Source: Nitrososphaerota archaeon (GTDB lineage: Archaea; Thermoproteota; Nitrososphaeria; Nitrososphaerales; UBA183). Taken from it: DNA of 37,963 nucleotides. Every line of letters starts with the position of its first letter. The first letter of the stretch is position 1. Both the position numbers and the translations under genes were made by a program. Below the pieces are notes generated by a model, which was given only the letters and a program-made list of their open reading frames with translations, was not told the DNA's origin and searched no databases. The stretch lies in the NCBI GenBank assembly GCA_027886925.1, contig JAPCJN010000007.1, forward strand, positions 1 to 37,963, read 5' to 3'. Of the stretch, positions 37,420 through 37,963 are shown one piece after another.

Positions 37420-37963
37420 TCAGGGCGCAGAAAAGTCAGGGTATGACCCGATGAGAACCTCGTCGCGCATCACAGAAGCGACGTATCCTCGAGGGTCGTA
37501 GGGAGCAGAGCCACAGTCACGATACCTCACAGGAGGAGGCCCGGCGTTCCATCCAGCCACCGTCCAGAGGACGTATGTCTCTTGGGAGCAGCTTGGATAC
37601 TCTGCTTTGTATTGACCATACAATCGCGTCCAAGTGCTCAGGGTACTGTTGAAGTAATAGTCAGGATTCCTCCAAAGGCTGTCATTGAAAGACCCGTCTG
37701 GATTGCTGGAGAACCAAGGGTTGCACCCTCGATTGATTTGCAGTGGCCCAAAGGACCAGGCCGGATATGTCGACGAGTTGCAGGGGTTCTCTTTGTTAAC
37801 CAAAAATGTGAAGTTTGACTCCTGCATCATCTGAGCTTTCAGGATCGGCAAATTAGAAGAAATAGCTCCGTATTTAATGAGGTACTGGTCGAAGGCATTT
37901 TCAGTCCTTGATGGGGAGTGGCTTTGAGCGTTTATCGAAAGAGATAGCATGCACAGAAGAACG
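37420..37963 (-). CDS. Secreted lytic-transglycosylase/lysozyme-like protein, cut by the right edge
   Basis: An ATG at 37950 gives 176 residues, but the frame stays open to the edge with V-L-L-C before it, and the sequence V-L-L-C-M-L-S-L-S-I-N-A-Q-S looks like the end of a signal peptide, so the start is probably outside the window. The domain has the SLT/lysozyme order: catalytic Glu in A-Q-M-M-Q-E-S-N-F (E44 from the ATG), S-F-G-P-L-Q-I-N-R-G, and G-W-N-A-G with its Asn. These enzymes cut peptidoglycan between N-acetylmuramic acid and N-acetylglucosamine. Archaea have no murein, so the target would be bacterial, or another glycan. It is convergent with the Nudix-like gene, 8 bp away. Confidence 0.75.
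   Translation of the reverse strand, partial: VLLCMLSLSINAQSHSPSRTENAFDQYLIKYGAISSNLPILKAQMMQESNFTFLVNKENPCNSSTYPAWSFGPLQINRGCNPWFSSNPDGSFNDSLWRNPDYYFNSTLSTWTRLYGQYKAEYPSCSQETYVLWTVAGWNAGPPPVRYRDCGSAPYDPRGYVASVMRDEVLIGSYPDFSAP

Overview
The window reads as chromosomal DNA from an archaeon. Most genes have an A/T-rich TATA-type element centred about 22-35 bp upstream of the likely start codon, with no convincing Shine-Dalgarno sequence, and many starts are TTG or GTG; this fits leaderless or near-leaderless archaeal transcripts. Other archaeal marks are a serine/threonine-rich, C-terminally membrane-anchored peptide-binding protein, a membrane-anchored blue-copper protein and a CARF-type HFX_2341-family regulator. 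Together these suggest a mesophilic, heterotrophic lineage, perhaps Nitrososphaerota (Thaumarchaeota) outside the ammonia oxidisers. That placement is inference: there is no rRNA or universal marker here.

From the left edge to about 24.4 kb is a dense catabolic and uptake locus. It begins with the N-terminus of a probable thiamine-diphosphate enzyme (cut by the edge) and a 4-oxalocrotonate-tautomerase-like protein. It continues with a GSA-type aminotransferase, an SDR dehydrogenase, a histidinol-dehydrogenase-like enzyme, an unassigned Rossmann oxidoreductase, an M19-dipeptidase-like protein, a DegT aminotransferase, an enolase-superfamily enzyme, an isochorismatase-type hydrolase, a DUF885 peptidase and a second M19-like paralogue. 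A complete dipeptide/oligopeptide ABC importer follows in three blocks: dppBC on the minus strand, the binding protein diverging from it, and the two ATPases about 5 kb further on. The ATPases are interleaved with a phosphotriesterase-like hydrolase and a class-III aminotransferase, and are followed by an ornithine-cyclodeaminase-like protein, a RidA-like protein and a GlcD-type FAD oxidase. The mix of uptake, hydrolysis, transamination, imine handling and oxidation suggests import and breakdown of an amino-acid-derived or peptide-like compound. The substrate cannot be read from the sequence.

From 24.6 to 26.5 kb is a DrrAB-type ABC exporter. From 26.5 to 30.2 kb is a three-gene molybdenum hydroxylase of the bacterial PaoABC type, recognisable by the four-cysteine insertion in its FAD subunit; it is translationally coupled by ATGA overlaps and may be a horizontal acquisition.

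From 30.2 kb to the end are small independent units: an RNase-H-like protein, a CARF/winged-helix regulator diverging from a zinc-ribbon protein of unknown function across an intergenic region with a repeated GTTATTAACG element, a TfoX-N protein, a nucleoside phosphorylase, a blue-copper protein, a small membrane protein diverging from an HxlR regulator, a half-length universal stress protein, a zinc-ribbon membrane protein, a small helical protein, a degenerate Nudix-like protein and, at the right edge, a secreted lytic-transglycosylase-like protein. I see no tRNA, rRNA, CRISPR array or insertion sequence. Apart from the points in findings, intergenic regions are short promoter-bearing gaps.
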